64,000 bases of DNA from Imperialibacter sp964351395. GTDB lineage: Bacteria > Bacteroidota > Bacteroidia > Cytophagales > Cyclobacteriaceae. The position numbers were made by a program, and so were the translations under genes. The first letter of the stretch is position 1, and each line of letters opens with the position of its first letter. Positions 24,262-32,518 of the stretch are shown here, piece by piece. The stretch covers positions 1 through 64,000 of the forward strand of contig CAYGOF010000010.1 of NCBI GenBank assembly GCA_964351395.1. Reading direction: 5' to 3'. The notes beneath the pieces were generated by a model. The model saw only the letters and a program-made list of their open reading frames with translations. It ran no database searches and had not been told where the DNA came from.

Positions 24262-25581
24262 ATGAAGCGATTTATTAGCACCATAAGAAATATATTTAGC
24301 ATTGAGGATCTCCGTATTCGTATTTTGAATACGATAGGGTTTCTTTTGATCTTCAGACTAGGTTCTTACATTGTTCTTCCAGGCATCGATCCGTCGAAGC
24401 TTGCTGGTGAAGCACAAGGAATATTTGGTCTGCTTGATACATTTTTAGGTGGCGCTTTCAGTAATGCTTCAATCTTTGGATTGGGGATCATGCCTTATAT
24501 CTCGGCTTCTATCGTTTTGCAGTTATTAACTGTAGCTGTTCCTTATTTTCAAAGACTTCAGAAAGAGGGCGATAGTGGTAGGAAGAAGATAAATCAGTAC
24601 ACAAGAGTATTGACCATTTTTATTACGCTTGCGCAAGGAATTGGTTATTTGACTGCAACTATTCCTGCAGAAGCCATTGTAATGGCTAATAGAACTTTCT
24701 TCACAGCAAGTTCTATCATAATACTTACATCAGGCACGATATTTTGTATGTGGCTTGGTGAGAAAATTACCGATAAGGGAATTGGAAACGGTATTTCTAT
24801 GCTTATTATGATAGGCATTGTGTCTAGGTTCCCAGCTGCTATTATTGCCGAATCTTTGTCGCGAGGAATGAACCAAGGGCTGATTTTGGTTTTAGAGATA
24901 GTTGCACTTTTCTTTGTAGTAATGGCTGTTGTAATGTTGACCCAGGCGGTCAGGAGGATACCAGTTCAATATGCGAAGCAAGTCGTCGGTAATAAAGTAT
25001 ATGGTGGACAGCGTCAGTACATTCCATTGAAAGTTAATGCTGCTGGTGTAATGCCAATTATCTTTGCACAATCTTTGATGTTCCTTCCGGCTCTGATAGC
25101 GAGTATTTGGGCCGATTCAAGTGATATTGCTCAATATATAGGAACTACCTTTTCAGATTTTCAATCATGGCAGTATAATGCTTTGTTTGCTTCTTTGATT
25201 ATTATTTTCACGTTCTTTTACACAGCCATCACAATCAATCCTAATCAGATTGGTGATGACATGAAGAGAAATGGTGGTTTTATTCCTGGTATTAAACCAG
25301 GGAAAGCAACTTCAGAATTTATAGATGGAGTACTTACAAGAATCACGCTCCCAGGTGCTCTGTTTTTAGCGATCGTCGCTATCATGCCAGCGTTTGCTAG
25401 TATGGCTGGAGTTACAAGAGAGTTTTCTCAGTTTTATGGTGGAACATCTCTTTTGATTATGGTAGGAGTTATTTTGGATACTTTACAGCAAATAGAGAGT
25501 TATCTTCTGATGAGGCATTATGAGGGTATGATGAAGTCAGGCAGGTTGAAGGGGAGATCTCAAAACGTAGCTGTAGCGTAA
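24262..25581 (+). CDS. secY: Protein translocase channel subunit SecY
   Basis: 439 residues with about ten membrane spans, starting MKRFISTIRNIFSIEDLRIR. Conserved pieces include the plug region after GIMPYISASIVLQLL, the cytoplasmic loop RRIPVQYAKQ and the C-terminal LLMRHYEGMMKSGRLKGR. It forms SecYEG with SecE. In many bacteria map and/or adk follow secY; here infA follows directly after 6 bp, so methionine aminopeptidase must be encoded elsewhere. Confidence 0.98.
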   Translation: MKRFISTIRNIFSIEDLRIRILNTIGFLLIFRLGSYIVLPGIDPSKLAGEAQGIFGLLDTFLGGAFSNASIFGLGIMPYISASIVLQLLTVAVPYFQRLQKEGDSGRKKINQYTRVLTIFITLAQGIGYLTATIPAEAIVMANRTFFTASSIIILTSGTIFCMWLGEKITDKGIGNGISMLIMIGIVSRFPAAIIAESLSRGMNQGLILVLEIVALFFVVMAVVMLTQAVRRIPVQYAKQVVGNKVYGGQRQYIPLKVNAAGVMPIIFAQSLMFLPALIASIWADSSDIAQYIGTTFSDFQSWQYNALFASLIIIFTFFYTAITINPNQIGDDMKRNGGFIPGIKPGKATSEFIDGVLTRITLPGALFLAIVAIMPAFASMAGVTREFSQFYGGTSLLIMVGVILDTLQQIESYLLMRHYEGMMKSGRLKGRSQNVAVA

Positions 25582-25587
25582 TAAGAT

Positions 25588-25806
25588 ATGGCGAAACAAT
25601 CATCTATAGAACAGGACGGTACGATAGTAGAAGCACTATCTAATGCGATGTTCAGAGTGGAATTAGAGAATGGGCATCAGGTAGTGGCGCACATTTCAGG
25701 TAAAATGAGGATGAATTACATCAAGATTTTGCCTGGTGACAAAGTAAAAATGGAAATGTCACCGTACGATTTAACAAAAGGAAGAATAGTATACAGATAT
25801 AAATAA
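25588..25806 (+). CDS. infA: Translation initiation factor IF-1
   Basis: 72 residues, an OB-fold protein: EQDGTIVEALSNAMFRVELE, GKMRMNYIKILPGDKVKMEM and SPYDLTKGRIVYRYK. It binds the 30S A site during initiation. It lies between secY and rpmJ (6 bp each side). Confidence 0.98.
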   Translation: MAKQSSIEQDGTIVEALSNAMFRVELENGHQVVAHISGKMRMNYIKILPGDKVKMEMSPYDLTKGRIVYRYK

Positions 25807-25812
25807 GTAGTC

Positions 25813-25929
25813 ATGAAAGTAAAGGCATCTGTAAAAAAGCGTAGCGTAGACTGCAAAATCATCCGCCGAAATGGCAAGGTGTACGTTATCAATAAGAAGA
25901 ATCCGAGGTTTAAACAAAGACAAGGTTAA
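25813..25929 (+). CDS. rpmJ: 50S ribosomal protein L36, zinc-free form
   Basis: 38 residues (MKVKASVKKRSVDCKIIRRN to NKKNPRFKQRQG). The usual zinc ligands Cys-x2-Cys, Cys and His are reduced to one Cys at position 14, so this is the C-minus type common in Bacteroidota. It lies 6 bp after infA and 2 bp before rpsM. Confidence 0.97.
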   Translation: MKVKASVKKRSVDCKIIRRNGKVYVINKKNPRFKQRQG

Positions 25930-25931
25930 TT

Positions 25932-26309
25932 ATGGCTCGTATAGCTGGAGTTGATATCCCCGATAATAAAAGAGGAGAAATAGGGTTAACCTATATCTTC
26001 GGAATTGGTCATAGAACTGCTCAGAAGATTCTGACTCAAGCAGGGATCAGCTGGGACAAGAAAGTGTCGGAGTGGACCGAGGAAGAGGCTAATGCCATTC
26101 GTCAGATCATCACTGAAAACATCAAGGTTGAAGGTGTATTGAAATCTGAAATTCAGTTGAGCATCAAGCGTTTGCTCGATATTGGATGTTACAGAGGACT
26201 ACGTCACAGAAAAGGGTTACCTGTTAGAGGTCAACGTACCAAAAACAATAGCCGCACAAGAAAAGGTAAGAGGAAAACAGTGGCTAACAAAAAGAAGGCT
26301 ACTAAATAA
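25932..26309 (+). CDS. rpsM: 30S ribosomal protein S13
   Basis: 125 residues starting MARIAGVDIPDNKRGEIGLT. Helix-two-turn-helix and basic C-terminal tail are present: GCYRGLRHRKGLPVRGQRTK, then NSRTRKGKRKTVANKKK. The tail contacts the P-site tRNA. First gene of the alpha segment. Confidence 0.98.
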   Translation: MARIAGVDIPDNKRGEIGLTYIFGIGHRTAQKILTQAGISWDKKVSEWTEEEANAIRQIITENIKVEGVLKSEIQLSIKRLLDIGCYRGLRHRKGLPVRGQRTKNNSRTRKGKRKTVANKKKATK

Positions 26310-26321
26310 TAACTTTTAGCA

Positions 26322-26714
26322 ATGGCTCAGAAGAGAAAAGACAAGGCGAAAAAGCGTGTTGTAGCTGTTGAAGCAGTTGGACAAGCACATATAAGGGCTT
26401 CATTCAACAACATCATCATCGCGATGACCAATAATAACGGACAAGTTATTTCCTGGGCATCGGCAGGTAAGATGGGCTTCAGAGGTTCTAAAAAGAACAC
26501 ACCATACGCAGCTCAGGTAGCAGCTCAGGATTGTGCTGTAAAGGCATATGATCAGGGACTTCGTAAAGTAGAAGTTTTTGTGAAAGGACCTGGCTCAGGC
26601 AGAGAATCTGCCATCAGGACTATCCAGAATGCTGGTATAGAGATCACCATCATTAAAGATGTGACGCCACTTCCTCACAACGGATGTCGCCCGCCTAAAA
26701 GACGTAGAGTTTAA
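26322..26714 (+). CDS. rpsK: 30S ribosomal protein S11
   Basis: 130 residues: GQAHIRASFNNIIIAMTNNN, SAGKMGFRGSKKNTPYAAQ and the C-terminal TPLPHNGCRPPKRRRV. A platform protein near the mRNA exit. It starts 12 bp after rpsM. Confidence 0.98.
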   Translation: MAQKRKDKAKKRVVAVEAVGQAHIRASFNNIIIAMTNNNGQVISWASAGKMGFRGSKKNTPYAAQVAAQDCAVKAYDQGLRKVEVFVKGPGSGRESAIRTIQNAGIEITIIKDVTPLPHNGCRPPKRRRV

Positions 26715-26733
26715 TTAAAGACTGTAGAAAGAA

Positions 26734-27339
26734 ATGGCAAGATATACAGGTCCAAAAACCAAGATTTCGAGAAAATTTGGAGAGCCCGTTTTGGGTGGTG
26801 GTAAAGCACTTCAAAAGAAAGCTTATCCTCCCGGACAACACGGCAGAAGCCGTCGTCGTAAGCAGTCTGAATATGCTATTCAGCTTCTAGAGAAGCAGAA
26901 GGCTAAATATCTCTACGGATTGTTGGAAAGACAATTTGCTAAGACGTTTGAAACAGCATCTCGCAAGCAAGGCATCACTGGTGAAAACCTTTTGAAACTT
27001 CTTGAAAGCAGACTAGATAATACAGTGTATCGTTTGGGTGTTGCTCCAACAAGAAGAGCAGCTCGCCAGTTGGTACTTCATAAGCATATCATCGTAAATG
27101 GTGAAGTAGTTAACATTCCAAGTTATTCTCTGTCACCTGGAGATGTTGTAGGCGTTCGTGAAAAATCTAAGTCGTTACAGGCTATCACGGAGAGTCTTGC
27201 ATCACATTCTTCTAATAAGTTTGGATGGCTAGAGTGGGATGGTTCGCAAATGAGCGGTAAGTTTATTCAAGCTCCTACGAGAGATGAGGTTCCTGAGAAT
27301 ATCAAGGAGCAGCTTATCGTCGAATTGTATTCAAAATAA
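26734..27339 (+). CDS. rpsD: 30S ribosomal protein S4
   Basis: 201 residues. The N-terminal domain (MARYTGPKTKISRKFGEPVL, then YPPGQHGRSRRRKQSEYAIQ) lacks the Cys knuckle, so it is the zinc-free form. The S4 RNA-binding domain is at about 91-150 (LESRLDNTVYRLGVAPTRRA). S4 is a primary 16S-binding protein and in E. coli represses the alpha operon. Confidence 0.98.
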   Translation: MARYTGPKTKISRKFGEPVLGGGKALQKKAYPPGQHGRSRRRKQSEYAIQLLEKQKAKYLYGLLERQFAKTFETASRKQGITGENLLKLLESRLDNTVYRLGVAPTRRAARQLVLHKHIIVNGEVVNIPSYSLSPGDVVGVREKSKSLQAITESLASHSSNKFGWLEWDGSQMSGKFIQAPTRDEVPENIKEQLIVELYSK

Positions 27340-27367
27340 TTTTATCAATTAAACACTTTCTATTGCT

Positions 27368-28360
27368 ATGTCAATACTAGCATTTCAAATGCCCGAGAAA
27401 GTGGTTATGGAAAAGGCCGATGATTTTCATGGGCTTTTCACCTTTAAACCGCTCGAGAAAGGATACGGAGTTACTATCGGTAACGCATTGAGAAGAATAC
27501 TTCTTTCCTCTCTTGAAGGCTATGCAATTACAGCAATAAAGATACCGGGAGTTTTGCATGAGTTCTCAACTATTGAGGGCGTCATGGAAGACGTTACAGA
27601 GATCATTCTAAACCTTAAAATGGTAAGGTTCAAAAAGATTGCTGACCTTGTTGACAATAAAGTTACTGTATCGATTTCGAAACAGAACAAGTTCACTGCA
27701 GGTGATATCGGAAAGTTCACTTCTTCTTTCGAAGTATTGAATCCTGAATTAGTTATCTGCAACCTTGATCAGAGCGCTCAATTTGAGATAGAAGTTACTA
27801 TCGAAAAAGGAAGAGGCTATGTAGCTGCTGACGAAAACAAACCATCTGGAGATCAGGTGTTTGGTTATATTCCTATTGACTCTGTGTTTACTCCGATTAA
27901 GAATGTAAAATACAGTGTTGAAAATACCAGGGTAGAGCAAAAGACTGACTATGAGCAGTTGATTCTTGATATAGAAACAGACGGTTCTATTCATCCAGAG
28001 GCGGCTTTGAAAGGCGCAGCGAATATTCTTATTCAACACTTTATGTTATTTTCTGATCAGAGCATGGTTCTTGAAACAGCTGATGCTAAAGAGCCAGATG
28101 CGGTTGATGAGGAATTGCTACACATGCGTAAGCTGTTGAAGACTGCACTTAACGACCTTGATTTGTCAGTAAGAGCATACAACTGTTTGAAAGCAGCTGA
28201 TGTTAAATCGTTGGGCGACCTTGTAAGGCTTGAGATTTCTGATATGATGAAGTTCAGAAACTTCGGTAAGAAGTCTCTTGCTGAGTTAGAACAACTTGTA
28301 CAAGAGAAAGGACTTACTTTCGGTATGGACTTAGGAAAGTACAAACTTGAGGAGGATTAA
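27368..28360 (+). CDS. rpoA: DNA-directed RNA polymerase subunit alpha
   Basis: 330 residues. The N-terminal dimerisation domain has TIGNALRRILLSSLEGYAIT. The C-terminal domain (about 255-325) has the helix-hairpin-helix DLSVRAYNCLKAADVKSLGD and MKFRNFGKKSLAELEQLV, which binds UP-element DNA and activators. It follows rpsD after 28 bp and is followed 6 bp later by rplQ. Confidence 0.98.
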   Translation: MSILAFQMPEKVVMEKADDFHGLFTFKPLEKGYGVTIGNALRRILLSSLEGYAITAIKIPGVLHEFSTIEGVMEDVTEIILNLKMVRFKKIADLVDNKVTVSISKQNKFTAGDIGKFTSSFEVLNPELVICNLDQSAQFEIEVTIEKGRGYVAADENKPSGDQVFGYIPIDSVFTPIKNVKYSVENTRVEQKTDYEQLILDIETDGSIHPEAALKGAANILIQHFMLFSDQSMVLETADAKEPDAVDEELLHMRKLLKTALNDLDLSVRAYNCLKAADVKSLGDLVRLEISDMMKFRNFGKKSLAELEQLVQEKGLTFGMDLGKYKLEED

Positions 28361-28366
28361 TTTATC

Positions 28367-28975
28367 ATGAGACACGGTAAGAAAACAAATCACTTAGGCA
28401 GGACATCAAGCCACAGAAGGGCGCTTATGTCTAACATGGCATCTTCTTTGATTCTTCACAAGCGAATCACTACCACAGTAGCGAAAGCGAAGGAACTTAG
28501 AAAGTATGTTGAGCCGTTGATAACAAAAACAAAAGACGATTCTACTCACAATAGGAGAATTGTTTTCTCATATCTACAGAACAAATACTCTGTTCAGGAG
28601 CTTTTCGGCGCTGTAGCTGAAAAGACTGCTAGTCGTCCTGGAGGTTATACAAGAATTATTCGTCTTGGTAACAGACTAGGTGATAACGCTGAGATTTGTA
28701 TGATGGAGCTTGTCGACTTCAATGAATTACTATTGGGCGAGACTACTGCAAAACCTAAAGCCAAGAGAACTCGTAGAAGCAAGGCTTCTGCTGATACTGC
28801 TACAGTTGCTGAGGCCAAGGTGGTGGAAGAGGCACCAGTTGCTGCCACCCCAGTTGTTGAAGACGCCGTTGAAGAGGTGGTTGCTGAAGCTTCTGAGGAA
28901 GTAAAAACCGATGCTTCGGAAGATGAAGCTAAGGAAGCTGATTCAAAGGACGAGTCTGAAGATGAAAAGAAATAA
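28367..28975 (+). CDS. rplQ: 50S ribosomal protein L17 with a long acidic C-terminal extension
   Basis: 202 residues, against about 127 for E. coli L17. Residues 1-125 are normal L17 (MRHGKKTNHLGRTSSHRRAL, then GGYTRIIRLGNRLGDNAEIC). The rest is low complexity: a short basic patch KAKRTRRSK, then a tail rich in Ala, Glu, Val, Asp and Lys ending DSKDESEDEKK. The tail is probably disordered. Extensions of L17 occur in other Bacteroidota. Last gene of the ribosomal run; a strong terminator follows. Confidence 0.96.
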   Translation: MRHGKKTNHLGRTSSHRRALMSNMASSLILHKRITTTVAKAKELRKYVEPLITKTKDDSTHNRRIVFSYLQNKYSVQELFGAVAEKTASRPGGYTRIIRLGNRLGDNAEICMMELVDFNELLLGETTAKPKAKRTRRSKASADTATVAEAKVVEEAPVAATPVVEDAVEEVVAEASEEVKTDASEDEAKEADSKDESEDEKK

Positions 28976-28997
28976 GTAAGAAATAGTAATACTTAGT

Positions 28998-29029
28998 AAA
29001 AAGGGTTGGCATTTGTCAACCCTTTTTTT
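28998..29029 (+). terminator. Intrinsic terminator after rplQ
   Basis: A perfect 11-bp stem, AAAAAGGGTTG (28998-29008) with CAACCCTTTTT (29017-29027), 8-nt loop, ending in seven T. It closes the S10-spc-alpha transcript. Confidence 0.9.
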
Positions 29030-29062
29030 GTTTTCAATCGGTGGGTCTTAGAAAATTCTTTC

Positions 29063-29070
29063 TATTTTTG
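29063..29070 (+). promoter_or_regulatory. Probable -7 box for carA-eno
   Basis: A perfect TATTTTTG match to TAnnTTTG lies 105 bp before the carA ATG and 33 bp after the rplQ terminator. I see no TTG at the ideal spacing upstream. No palindrome follows it, unlike the ribosomal promoters. Confidence 0.45.
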
Positions 29071-29174
29071 TGCCTGCTTATTTGCCTCTATTGTCAGAGT
29101 GGCTAATTAGTTTTGAAGGTCGTGCGCCCTCAAATGAAATAGATTAGTTACAACAAGGTTAACACTGCAAACAC

Positions 29175-30272
29175 ATGAAATACACTCCGAATCCACGTGC
29201 TGTTTTACTTCTTGAAGATGGGACTCTTTACGAAGGAGATGCGATTGGTAAAATTGGAACAAGTGGAGGGGAAATTTGCTTTAATACAGGCATGACTGGT
29301 TACCAGGAGATTTATACAGATCCCTCATACTACGGTCAAATTGTGGTAAATACCACTTCTCATATCGGCAACTATGGTGTTAATTTGGATGAGCAAGAAT
29401 CTTCTTCACCAAAAATCAGCGGCGTTGTGGTGAATGAGTTTTCTCAACTTTACAGCCGTAAGACGGCCGATTCCAGTTTGAATGATTATTTTATCAAGCA
29501 CAATACTGTAGGTATTGCTGGAATCGATAGTAGAAGTCTGGTGCGGCATATTCGGAGTAAAGGTGCAATGAATGCTGTTATTTCTTCCGAGGTATTCGAT
29601 AAGCAGGAACTCATGTCTAAGTTGAAGGATATACCTTCTATGGATAAGCTTGAGTTGTCGTCGAAGGTGACCACCGCTGAAGCATTCACTTATGGTGATG
29701 AGGCCAGTAAACTGAAAGTGGCGGTACTTGATTTAGGCATAAAACAATCAATTCTTAAAAATATGGCTTCCCGTGGCATCTACTGCAAAGTATTTCCCGC
29801 CAAAACGACCTATAAAGAGATGGAAGCCTGGAAGCCCAACGGGTATTTTATTTCCAATGGTCCTGGTGATCCGTCGGTGATGGAGTATGCAATTAGTACA
29901 GTGAAAGAGATTCTGGCTGCTGACAAGGTCCTGTTTGGCATTTGTTTGGGGCATCAGATCATCGCCTTAGCTTGCGGAATTAGCACCTATAAAATGCACC
30001 ATGGCCATAGGGGGTTGAACCACCCAGTGAAAAACCTGGTGTCTGGCAAGAGTGAGATTACCTCTCAAAACCACGGGTTTGCAGTGAATATGGAAGAATT
30101 AAAGGCTTCGAAAGTGGCAGAGCTTACGCACATTCACTTGAATGACAGCTCGGTAGCTGGAATGAAGTTGAAAGATAAGAAAGTATTTTCCGTGCAGTAT
30201 CACCCCGAATCATCTCCCGGGCCGCACGACTCAAGGTATTTATTTGATCAGTTCGTTGAACATCTAAACTAA
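29175..30272 (+). CDS. carA: Carbamoyl-phosphate synthase small (glutaminase) chain
   Basis: 365 residues. The N-terminal CPSase-small domain (about 8-140) is followed by a class I glutamine amidotransferase domain with nucleophile Cys257 in FGICLGHQI and the His-Glu pair in QYHPESSPGPHDS. It supplies ammonia to CarB for carbamoyl phosphate, which feeds arginine and pyrimidine synthesis. carB is not in this window. It is followed 7 bp later by eno, so the two probably share a transcript although the pathways are unrelated. Confidence 0.97.
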   Translation: MKYTPNPRAVLLLEDGTLYEGDAIGKIGTSGGEICFNTGMTGYQEIYTDPSYYGQIVVNTTSHIGNYGVNLDEQESSSPKISGVVVNEFSQLYSRKTADSSLNDYFIKHNTVGIAGIDSRSLVRHIRSKGAMNAVISSEVFDKQELMSKLKDIPSMDKLELSSKVTTAEAFTYGDEASKLKVAVLDLGIKQSILKNMASRGIYCKVFPAKTTYKEMEAWKPNGYFISNGPGDPSVMEYAISTVKEILAADKVLFGICLGHQIIALACGISTYKMHHGHRGLNHPVKNLVSGKSEITSQNHGFAVNMEELKASKVAELTHIHLNDSSVAGMKLKDKKVFSVQYHPESSPGPHDSRYLFDQFVEHLN

Positions 30273-30279
30273 AAACATA

Positions 30280-31560
30280 ATGAGTTTAATTGAAGGAATT
30301 CATGCAAGACAGATTCTTGATTCAAGAGGAAATCCTACCGTTGAGGTAGACGTCTACACGGAAAATGGCATCATGGGCAGAGCTGCCGTGCCTTCCGGAG
30401 CATCCACTGGCACACACGAAGCAGTTGAGCTCAGAGATGGTGACAAGACCAAATACCTTGGAAAGGGTGTATTGAAAGCTGTAGAAAATGTAAATGAAAC
30501 AATTGCCAGTGAATTGGTTGGATTGAGTGTTTTTGATCAAAAACTGATCGACAAGATCATGATCGAATTAGACGGCACACCAAACAAAGGAAAGCTTGGA
30601 GCCAACGCCATCCTTGGTGTGTCTTTGGCAGTTGCGAAAGCTGCGGCACAAGAATCAGGGCAGTCATTGTTCAGGTACCTGGGTGGTCCTAACGCAAGCA
30701 CTTTGCCTGTTCCGATGATGAACATTATCAATGGTGGATCTCATTCAGATGCGCCGATTGCATTTCAGGAATTCATGATTCGCCCTGTTGGAGCGCCTAG
30801 CTACAGCGAAGCGCTAAGAATGGGTGCTGAAATTTTTCATGCCCTCAAGAAGATATTGCATGACAAAGGGTTGAGTACTGCAGTTGGGGATGAAGGAGGT
30901 TTTGCTCCTAACTTGTCTGGTGGAACAGAAGAAGGACTGGCTGATATTTTGAAGGCAATAGAAAAGGCTGGGTACAAGCCTGGGGTAGACGTAATGATCG
31001 CATTTGATTGCGCTGCTTCAGAGTTTTATGAGGATGGAAAGTACAACTACAAGAAATTTGAAGGTGACTCAGGGAAGGTAAGAACAACAGCTGAGCAGGT
31101 TGAATACCTCGCAGAGCTTGTTGAGAAATACCCAGTAGATAGCATCGAAGACGGATGTGCTGAAAACGATTGGGAAGGATGGAGACTTTTGACCGAGAAG
31201 ATCGGACACAAGTGCCAGATCGTTGGTGACGACCTTTTGGTAACGAATGTTAAATTCCTTGAAAGAGCGATCAATGAAAAATGTGGCAACTCGATTCTTA
31301 TCAAAGTAAACCAAATTGGTTCTTTGACTGAGACACTTGCTGCTATCGAAATGGCACACAAAGCGGGTTGGACGGCAGTAGTTTCTCACCGTTCGGGTGA
31401 AACTGAAGACGCTACTATTGCTGATATCGCAGTAGCTACTAATGCCGGGCAGATCAAGACAGGTTCATTGTCTCGTTCCGATAGGATGGCAAAATACAAT
31501 CAATTGCTTAGAATTGAAGAGGAGCTTGGAGAAGTTGCTCATTTCCCTTCTAAAAAGTAA
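30280..31560 (+). CDS. eno: Enolase
   Basis: 426 residues. Enolase converts 2-phosphoglycerate to phosphoenolpyruvate. Motifs in order: ASTGTHEAVELRDGD, the catalytic-Glu loop VGDEGGFAPN, the Mg ligand in IAFDCAASEFY, then GDDLLVTN, the catalytic Lys in LIKVNQIGSLTET and SHRSGETEDATIAD. All expected active-site segments are intact. It lies 7 bp after carA and ends in a strong terminator. Confidence 0.98.
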   Translation: MSLIEGIHARQILDSRGNPTVEVDVYTENGIMGRAAVPSGASTGTHEAVELRDGDKTKYLGKGVLKAVENVNETIASELVGLSVFDQKLIDKIMIELDGTPNKGKLGANAILGVSLAVAKAAAQESGQSLFRYLGGPNASTLPVPMMNIINGGSHSDAPIAFQEFMIRPVGAPSYSEALRMGAEIFHALKKILHDKGLSTAVGDEGGFAPNLSGGTEEGLADILKAIEKAGYKPGVDVMIAFDCAASEFYEDGKYNYKKFEGDSGKVRTTAEQVEYLAELVEKYPVDSIEDGCAENDWEGWRLLTEKIGHKCQIVGDDLLVTNVKFLERAINEKCGNSILIKVNQIGSLTETLAAIEMAHKAGWTAVVSHRSGETEDATIADIAVATNAGQIKTGSLSRSDRMAKYNQLLRIEEELGEVAHFPSKK

Positions 31561-31573
31561 GGAAAATTTCGAG

Positions 31574-31616
31574 ATCCCGGCAACAGGTGGTTTACACCTT
31601 TGCCGGGATTTTTTTA
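31574..31616 (+). terminator. Intrinsic terminator after eno
   Basis: A 10-bp GC-rich stem, ATCCCGGCAA (31574-31583) with TTGCCGGGAT (31600-31609), encloses a second 5-bp stem (AGGTG with CACCT), then TTTTTTT follows. Confidence 0.93.
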
Positions 31617-31644
31617 TTTTTAGGAAATAGACTACATTTCCATT

Positions 31645-31950
31645 ATGATTTCGAGATTTTTAAAGAATCTACCCCCTTATACCAGGAATTTCTATTTCCT
31701 GTTCACCTCTTTATTTCTTATTTGGATGCTATTTCTAGACTCCAACGACGTTTTTACCCAATTTAAATTGGCGAGAAAGTTGAATGATATGGAGTCCCAT
31801 AAAGAGTATTATCTGGAAAAAATAGAAGAGGTAAAGCAAGACAGAGAGGAATTGCTTAGCGATGCTGATTTGCTTGAAAAATTTGCCAGGGAACGTTATA
31901 TGATGAAAAAGCCTACGGAGGATCTTTACATCATAGTGGCAGAAGAGTAG
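31645..31950 (+). CDS. Septum formation initiator family protein (FtsB/DivIC-like)
   Basis: 101 residues. A short basic N-terminus, one membrane span (about 16-32, FYFLFTSLFLIWMLFL), then a coiled-coil-prone stretch (about 40-75) and the family C-terminus DLLEKFARERYMMKKPTEDL. This matches the FtsB/DivIC fold, which joins FtsL and FtsQ in the divisome of Gram-negative bacteria. Placement directly after eno is also usual for ftsB in many other bacteria. I am sure of the family, less of the exact orthologue. Confidence 0.88.
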   Translation: MISRFLKNLPPYTRNFYFLFTSLFLIWMLFLDSNDVFTQFKLARKLNDMESHKEYYLEKIEEVKQDREELLSDADLLEKFARERYMMKKPTEDLYIIVAEE

Positions 31951-31987
31951 TTAGTTGTTATCCCCTTATCGAGAAATCATTTTCTAC

Positions 31988-32518
31988 ATGAGATCAGTCG
32001 TTTTAGCATTTTTTCTTTTAGGATTGGTGATGTCAGCTTCCGCACAAAAGGAATACGATGAGGGAAGCAGTAACTTCTTTGACAGAGTTTACCTGGGTGG
32101 TAACTTTGGAGCCCAGTTTGGCTCAGTAACATTTATAGACCTGTCTCCATTGGCTGGTTATATGATTACTCCAAAGTTTTCAGCCGGTGTAGGCATCACT
32201 TACCAATACTTGAATTATAAGTTCTATGATGCTTCTTTTTCAACGTATGGCTGGAGAACTTTTGTAAGAAGGAATGTTGGCCGGCAATTTTTCTTGCACG
32301 GCGAATTTGAAAACCTCAGTATCCAGTTTTTCAATGCTGGTTCAGCGGAGGCAACCAGAGAATGGGTTCCAGGGCTCTTTGCTGGTGGTGGGTTGTTTCA
32401 GCCGATTGGTAGAGGTGGTGGAGGTTTCATGATCAGTGCGCTATACAATGTATTGTACGACAACGTAAGGTCCCCGTACAACAGCCCACTTGTGCTTAGG
32501 GTAGGTTTTACATTTTAA
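31988..32518 (+). CDS. Small outer-membrane beta-barrel-like protein
   Basis: 176 residues from ATG 31988. A TTG 33 bp upstream is less likely because the signal peptide MRSVVLAFFLLGLVMSASAQ begins exactly here. The mature part is rich in Gly, Tyr and Phe with alternating strands (VYLGGNFGAQFG, FSAGVGITYQYLNYKFYD) and ends in an aromatic residue (LRVGFTF), as expected for an outer-membrane barrel of about eight strands. The function is unknown. It overlaps the convergent oxidoreductase gene by 4 bp. Confidence 0.7.
   Translation: MRSVVLAFFLLGLVMSASAQKEYDEGSSNFFDRVYLGGNFGAQFGSVTFIDLSPLAGYMITPKFSAGVGITYQYLNYKFYDASFSTYGWRTFVRRNVGRQFFLHGEFENLSIQFFNAGSAEATREWVPGLFAGGGLFQPIGRGGGGFMISALYNVLYDNVRSPYNSPLVLRVGFTF

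Noticed and set aside
31955..31987. TTG start that would extend the small barrel protein
   Set aside because: It would place 11 residues before a clean signal peptide. The ATG at 31988 is better.
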